Source: an uncultured Lachnospiraceae bacterium (lineage in GTDB: Bacteria; Bacillota; Clostridia; Lachnospirales; Lachnospiraceae). Taken from it: a stretch of 9,554 bases of DNA. The position numbers were made by a program, and so were the translations under genes. Below the pieces are notes generated by a model. That model saw only the letters and a list, made by a program, of their open reading frames with translations, was not told where the DNA came from and made no database searches. The DNA lies in NCBI GenBank assembly GCA_902796045.1, contig CADBNQ010000190.1, positions 1 through 9,554 of the forward strand, read 5' to 3'. Positions 6,024 to 9,554 of the stretch are shown piece after piece. Every line of letters begins with the position of its first letter. The stretch's first letter is position 1.

Positions 6024-7936
6024 AGTACCATCAGTTTTATACAGGAGAGGCATTTGATGCCTATGATTTTTTTGGGGCTCATCTGACAGATCAAGGAGTC
6101 CTTTTTCGTGTGTATGCGCCAGCAGCGCAGAAGATTGAGGTGATTGGAGAGTTTAATGGATGGCAGAGCGGGAGCGTCATGGTCCAGGACGGCCTTTCCG
6201 GAATCTATGAGCTGCTGATCCCGGAGGCAGAGGAAGGCCAGATGTACAAATACAGGATCCACAAAGAGGGCGGTTATTATACCGACCATTTTGATCCCTA
6301 CAGTTTCGGCTCGGAACTGCGCCCGGGTACTGCCTCAAGAATTGTTGATACAGAGTCCTATCATTTTGAAGACCAGAAGTGGATGGATCAAAGGTCAAAG
6401 AACTATGACCGGCCTCTTAATATCTACGAGGTCCATGCCGGCTCCTGGAGGAAGAAAGAGACTGGTGACGAGGATGACCCGGCGGGCTGGTACAGCTACG
6501 ATGAGCTGGCTGACATGTTGGCGCCCTATGTCAGGGAGATGGGCTATACGCATGTAGAGTTTCTCCCACTGACAGAACACCCGTCAGACCAGTCCTGGGG
6601 TTATCAGGTCAGCGGCTATTTCTGCCCGACTTCAAGGTACGGCACGGCGGTCCAGCTGATGAAGATGGTGGATACTTTCCACAGAGAAGGCATCGGGGTC
6701 ATTCTGGATTTCGTTCCTGTCCACTTTGTGATCAATGATTATGTCCTTAAAAATTTTGACGGGACTGCCCTTTATGAGTATGACAGTGACACCGGCTACA
6801 GTGAATGGGGAACCTGTAATTTCAATTATTACCGGGGTGAGGTCCGGAGCCTGCTCCAGTCATCGGCCGATTTCTTCCTGACCAGATTCCATTTTGACGG
6901 TATCAGAATGGATGCCATCAGCAATGCCATCTACTGGCAGGGCAATGCGGAACGCGGCGTCAATGAGGGGGCACTGGAGTTTATCAAGTGCATGAATGCC
7001 GGATTGCAGAAGAGGCATCCCACAGCAATGCTGATCGCCGAGGACTCAACCAATTATCCCGGAGTCACCCACCCGGTAGAGGACGGCGGTCTGGGCTTTG
7101 ATTATAAATGGGATATGGGCTGGATGAACGACACCCTGGATTATTTCCGCATCCATCCAAACGACAGGAAATACCACTATAACGATATTTCTTTCTCAAT
7201 GATGTACTATTATAATGAAAGATATCTTCTCCCTTTCTCCCATGACGAGGTAGTCCACGGGAAAGCAACCATCCTCCAGAAAATGTGGGGAGAGTATGAT
7301 GTGAAGTTCCAGCAGGCAAAGACCCTTTACACCTACATGTACACCCATCCGGGCAAGAAGCTGTCCTTCATGGGCAATGAAATAGGACATTTCAGGGAAT
7401 GGGATGAGAAGAAGGAATGTGACTGGTTCCTCTTAGAATATCCTAAACACGATGCCTTCCGGAAGTTTTTAAAGGATCTTCATTCTCTGTATGTGGAAGA
7501 GCCAGCTTTCTGGCAGGATGATTACAGGCCGGAAGGCTTCCGGTGGCTGGAAGTCGACGCTGCTAAGGAGAGGGTATACATCTATGAGCGCATGGCAGCA
7601 GACAGCAGGTATATCGTGGTGCTGAACATGAGCCAGGAACAGTATAATGGTTACGAATTCGGCTATGACAAAAGGGCTGTTCTTCACGAAGTGATCTCCG
7701 GCGAGAGGGTGGAGTATGACGGATACTACGATGGACCAAAGACAGACCTGGTCACAAACCGCAAAGGTTATAAATGGTGGCCTTACAGCTTTGTCCTGAC
7801 GATCCCTGCGCTGGCATCGATCATTTACAGGGTCGAAATGCTGCCGGAAGAGAAACAGGGCAGTTCTCATCATCTCGATGAAGCTTCTCTGAAGCAGGCT
7901 GAGAAAGCCGGCGTCTCCTTAACACAAAAGATATAA
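6020..7936 (+). CDS. glgB: 1,4-alpha-glucan branching enzyme (GH13)
   Basis: This 638-residue cytoplasmic enzyme cuts alpha-1,4 glucan chains and re-attaches them as alpha-1,6 branches in glycogen. An N-terminal CBM48 domain includes GEFNGW at 43-48. The (beta/alpha)8 catalytic domain follows, with D230 in VILDFVPVHF, the nucleophile D298 in GIRMDAISNAIY, the acid/base E341 in IAEDSTNYPGVTHP, and D409 in LPFSHDEVVHGK. An all-beta C-terminal domain ends near residue 612, followed by a charged tail of about 26 residues. Region I reads VPVHF rather than the VPGHF of E. coli GlgB, pointing to a divergent clostridial branch. There is no extra N-terminal domain, so it is shorter than the E. coli enzyme. 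AAAGG at 6007-6011 precedes the ATG, which overlaps the yqeB stop. No other glycogen gene is visible in the window. Confidence 0.94.
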   Translation: MKYHQFYTGEAFDAYDFFGAHLTDQGVLFRVYAPAAQKIEVIGEFNGWQSGSVMVQDGLSGIYELLIPEAEEGQMYKYRIHKEGGYYTDHFDPYSFGSELRPGTASRIVDTESYHFEDQKWMDQRSKNYDRPLNIYEVHAGSWRKKETGDEDDPAGWYSYDELADMLAPYVREMGYTHVEFLPLTEHPSDQSWGYQVSGYFCPTSRYGTAVQLMKMVDTFHREGIGVILDFVPVHFVINDYVLKNFDGTALYEYDSDTGYSEWGTCNFNYYRGEVRSLLQSSADFFLTRFHFDGIRMDAISNAIYWQGNAERGVNEGALEFIKCMNAGLQKRHPTAMLIAEDSTNYPGVTHPVEDGGLGFDYKWDMGWMNDTLDYFRIHPNDRKYHYNDISFSMMYYYNERYLLPFSHDEVVHGKATILQKMWGEYDVKFQQAKTLYTYMYTHPGKKLSFMGNEIGHFREWDEKKECDWFLLEYPKHDAFRKFLKDLHSLYVEEPAFWQDDYRPEGFRWLEVDAAKERVYIYERMAADSRYIVVLNMSQEQYNGYEFGYDKRAVLHEVISGERVEYDGYYDGPKTDLVTNRKGYKWWPYSFVLTIPALASIIYRVEMLPEEKQGSSHHLDEASLKQAEKAGVSLTQKI

Positions 7937-7951
7937 AGACTGGAAATCAGT

Positions 7952-8692
7952 ATGAAGATTGATATCAGACTGGACGCATTTGAAGGTCCTATGGACCTTC
8001 TTTTGCATTTGATAGAGAAAAATAAAATAAACATCTACGACATACCGATCGTTATGATCACTGAGCAGTACATGGAATATCTTGAAGCCATGAAGAATAC
8101 CTTTCCTCTGGACTCACTGAGTGAGTTCCTTGTGATGGCTGCCACCTTGCTCCGCATCAAATCAAAGATGCTGCTTCCTGAACCGGAAACAGAGGGAGAA
8201 GAGGAGGATCCCAGGGAAGAACTGGTCCGCCGCCTGGTAGAGTACAAGATCTATAAGTATGCTGCCGGTGAATTAAAAGACCTGAGCATAGAGGCAGACA
8301 AGATCTTCTACAAGGAGAAGCAGGTCCCAAGGGAGATTCAGGACTATGAGGAGCCTGTCAATACCAGGGAGATCGTGGGTGATATCACCCTGGACCAGCT
8401 AAACAGGACATTCCGGATGGTGATACGGCGCAAGAAAGACCGGGTGGACCCGGTCCGCAGCCGTTTTGGCAGGATTCAGAAGGAACGCTACAAGGTGGAA
8501 GACCGGATGAAAGAGATCCACAGACAGATCCGCGGAATGAAGCGGATCAATTTCAGGACTCTCCTTGAAGTCCAGCCGGATACGGAGATGGTCGTTGTGA
8601 CTTTTCTGGCTGTCCTGGAGATGATGAAGACCGGACAGGCCAGGGTTACTCAGGAGAATAATTTCGGTGAGATTTATCTGGATTGTGTATGA
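7952..8692 (+). CDS. scpA: Segregation and condensation protein A
   Basis: This 246-residue protein is the kleisin subunit of the bacterial SMC condensin, which bridges the two SMC heads and binds ScpB to organise and segregate the chromosome. The N-terminal signature FEGPMDLLLHLIEKNKINIYDI at about residues 10-31 is diagnostic. LSEFLVMAATLLRIKSKMLLP follows, then an acidic linker (EGEEEDPREE) and a C-terminal winged-helix end with VVTFLAVLEMM and a final FGEIYL. The length is normal. The gene starts 15 bases after glgB with only a weak GGAAA site, so it is likely carried on the same transcript. The stop is 14 bases before the scpB start, the usual arrangement for this pair. Confidence 0.96.
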   Translation: MKIDIRLDAFEGPMDLLLHLIEKNKINIYDIPIVMITEQYMEYLEAMKNTFPLDSLSEFLVMAATLLRIKSKMLLPEPETEGEEEDPREELVRRLVEYKIYKYAAGELKDLSIEADKIFYKEKQVPREIQDYEEPVNTREIVGDITLDQLNRTFRMVIRRKKDRVDPVRSRFGRIQKERYKVEDRMKEIHRQIRGMKRINFRTLLEVQPDTEMVVVTFLAVLEMMKTGQARVTQENNFGEIYLDCV

Positions 8693-8706
8693 GATGGAGA
8701 GGTGAC

Positions 8707-9282
8707 ATGGATAAGGAAAGACTAAAAGGAATCATAGAGGCAGTACTGTTTACCATGGGTGAATCTGTTGAAGCCGGACAGCTGGCAAAGGTGCTGGATA
8801 TCTCTCCGGAGGAACTTTATATGACTATGATGGAGATGAAAGCCGAATATGCAGAGGACGGCAGAGGAATCACCCTGGTCCAGCTTGACGGTGCATGGCA
8901 GCTTTGCACTAAGATTGAGACCTATGACTATATAAGGAAGCTGGTGGTCCAGCCCAAAAAGCGGTCTCTCACCGATGTCATGCTGGAAACACTCTCTATC
9001 GTCGCTTACAAACAGCCGGTGACCAAACAGGAGATTGAGGCTATCCGTGGAGTAAAGAGTGATTTTGCCGTCAACAAACTGATTGAATACGGGCTGGTCC
9101 AGGAACTGGGACGGCTCGACACGGTAGGAAGACCGATCGTTTTCGGTACTACAGAAGAATTCCTGCGCTGCTTCGGCGTTTCCTCCCTGGAGCAGCTTCC
9201 GGATATCGATGAAGTAAAGAAGCAGGATTTCATGGAGGAAGCGATGGAGGAAGTAGGGGGAGCCATGGAGCTGTCTGTATAA
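8707..9282 (+). CDS. scpB: Segregation and condensation protein B
   Basis: This 191-residue protein dimerises, binds the centre of ScpA and completes the SMC-ScpAB complex. It has two winged-helix domains. The first opens with LKGIIEAVLFTMGESV; the second includes MLETLSIVAYKQPVTKQEIE, with AYKQPVT at residues 100-106 and IRGV at 113-116. GRPIVFGTTEEFLRCFG then leads to the closing LEQLP, all family hallmarks. ATG 8707 is chosen because GGAGAGG at 8696-8702 precedes it and the first residues match the family. An earlier ATG at 8689 overlaps the scpA stop but has no good ribosome binding site and would add six atypical residues. The acidic C-terminal tail (MEEAMEEVGG) is short. A terminator follows about 30 bases after the stop. 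Confidence 0.95.
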   Translation: MDKERLKGIIEAVLFTMGESVEAGQLAKVLDISPEELYMTMMEMKAEYAEDGRGITLVQLDGAWQLCTKIETYDYIRKLVVQPKKRSLTDVMLETLSIVAYKQPVTKQEIEAIRGVKSDFAVNKLIEYGLVQELGRLDTVGRPIVFGTTEEFLRCFGVSSLEQLPDIDEVKKQDFMEEAMEEVGGAMELSV

Positions 9283-9312
9283 AAGTATCCCATGCCGGCC
9301 TTTTCGCCGCAA

Positions 9313-9345
9313 AAAAAGTCTCCGCATCTGATGCGGAGGCTTTTT
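9313..9345. terminator. Bidirectional intrinsic terminator between convergent genes
   Basis: Bases 9313-9327 pair with 9331-9345 in a 15-bp stem containing one G-U pair and closed by a three-base CTG loop. The G/C-rich core TCCGCAT/ATGCGGA is flanked by A's on the left and T's on the right. On the + strand the hairpin ends in five T's (9341-9345), ending the scpB transcript. On the minus strand it ends in seven T's (complement of 9311-9317), ending the converging phosphoribosyltransferase gene, whose stop codon is 22 bases away. Confidence 0.92.
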
Positions 9346-9366
9346 AAACGATAAAAACAACTGCTG

Positions 9367-9554
9367 TTAAAGAACAGAATACCCGTAACCATTGACCAGG
9401 GCCTCAATCTTCTGACCGTTCTTGCAGTAAGGACAGTCATGTTTGCTGTAGGTATGATAGGTCGGGATATCCTTGATGGTAAAGAGTGAGTTTACCGGAA
9501 GGTTGCCATACTCGTCAATGGCGCTGAAGATGGAAGAGATCCCCTGAAGCTTGC
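9367..9554 (-). CDS. Phosphoribosyltransferase, C-terminal fragment (clostridial orotate PRTase-like)
   Basis: Reading the minus strand, an open frame runs from the right edge to a TAA at 9369-9367 and gives the last 61 residues of a protein that continues outside the window. It has no start codon here. The sequence includes ISSIFSAIDEYGNLPVNSLF, TIKDIPTYHTY, a CPYC pair (HDCPYCKNGQKI) and the end ALVNGYGYSVL. From memory this resembles the C-terminus of clostridial proteins annotated as orotate phosphoribosyltransferase, which share an IFSA...GMP.NAIFT..DIPDY pattern and a C-P-x-C before a VNGFGYS-like end. The PRPP loop would lie beyond the edge, so the catalytic assignment cannot be checked. 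The two cysteines may bind a metal. The converging orientation and shared terminator show that it belongs to a separate transcription unit. If correct, it would act in UMP synthesis or a related salvage step. Confidence 0.68.
   Translation of the reverse strand, partial: KLQGISSIFSAIDEYGNLPVNSLFTIKDIPTYHTYSKHDCPYCKNGQKIEALVNGYGYSVL

Noticed and set aside
7932..7937. TATAAA as a -10 element for scpA
   Set aside because: No -35 is found at the proper distance, and a start there would begin within the scpA ribosome binding site.
236..9282. Horizontal transfer of the hydroxylase block based on base composition
   Set aside because: G+C varies between about 40 and 60 percent in sampled lines of both the hydroxylase and the scpAB genes, and there are no flanking repeats, integrase or tRNA to mark an insertion.

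Overview
The window looks like a chromosomal segment of a Gram-positive anaerobe of the class Clostridia, most likely Lachnospiraceae-like. This is inferred from an RNase Y C-terminus, a Xpt of Bacillus/Clostridium type, a clostridial-type branching enzyme, the ScpA-ScpB pair, and a selenium-dependent molybdenum hydroxylase gene set common in such gut bacteria. Base composition is mixed: sampled 60-base lines range from about 40 to 60 percent G+C. No database search was possible, so the taxonomic call is an inference.

Layout. Bases 1-235 hold the 3' end of rny, followed by a near-ideal intrinsic terminator (241-283). A promoter with an extended -10 then opens a long, tightly packed + strand gene run from 344 to 9282. 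It starts with a three-subunit molybdenum hydroxylase in the order FAD subunit (344-1141), [2Fe-2S] subunit (1146-1601), molybdopterin subunit (1615-3954). Next are a MocA-type molybdopterin cytidylyltransferase (3914-4537, overlapping the previous gene by 41 bases), xanthine phosphoribosyltransferase xpt (4606-5202, with its own candidate promoter), and a YqeB/EF2563-family maturation protein (5208-6023). The run continues with a glycogen branching enzyme glgB (6020-7936, 4-base overlap) and the condensin accessory genes scpA (7952-8692) and scpB (8707-9282). A hairpin that can terminate in both directions (9313-9345) separates scpB from the 3' end of a convergent minus-strand gene. That gene encodes the last 61 residues of a phosphoribosyltransferase resembling clostridial proteins annotated as orotate phosphoribosyltransferase.

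How the genes work together. The first six complete genes form a coherent functional block. The three subunits would build a purine-type hydroxylase passing electrons from a Mo-pterin site through two [2Fe-2S] clusters to FAD. MocA would supply the cytosine-dinucleotide form of the cofactor. YqeB is a marker of the selenium-dependent subclass, which uses a labile selenium ligand rather than selenocysteine. Xpt competes for the same kind of substrate, drawing xanthine into XMP, so the block sits at a salvage-versus-catabolism branch point. glgB and scpAB are housekeeping genes with no obvious link to purines, although their spacing suggests read-through from upstream. I see no insertion sequence, CRISPR array, tRNA, rRNA or riboswitch, and no clear evidence of an undescribed system. 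The most unusual points are the xpt gene inside the hydroxylase block and the glgB gene coupled to yqeB.
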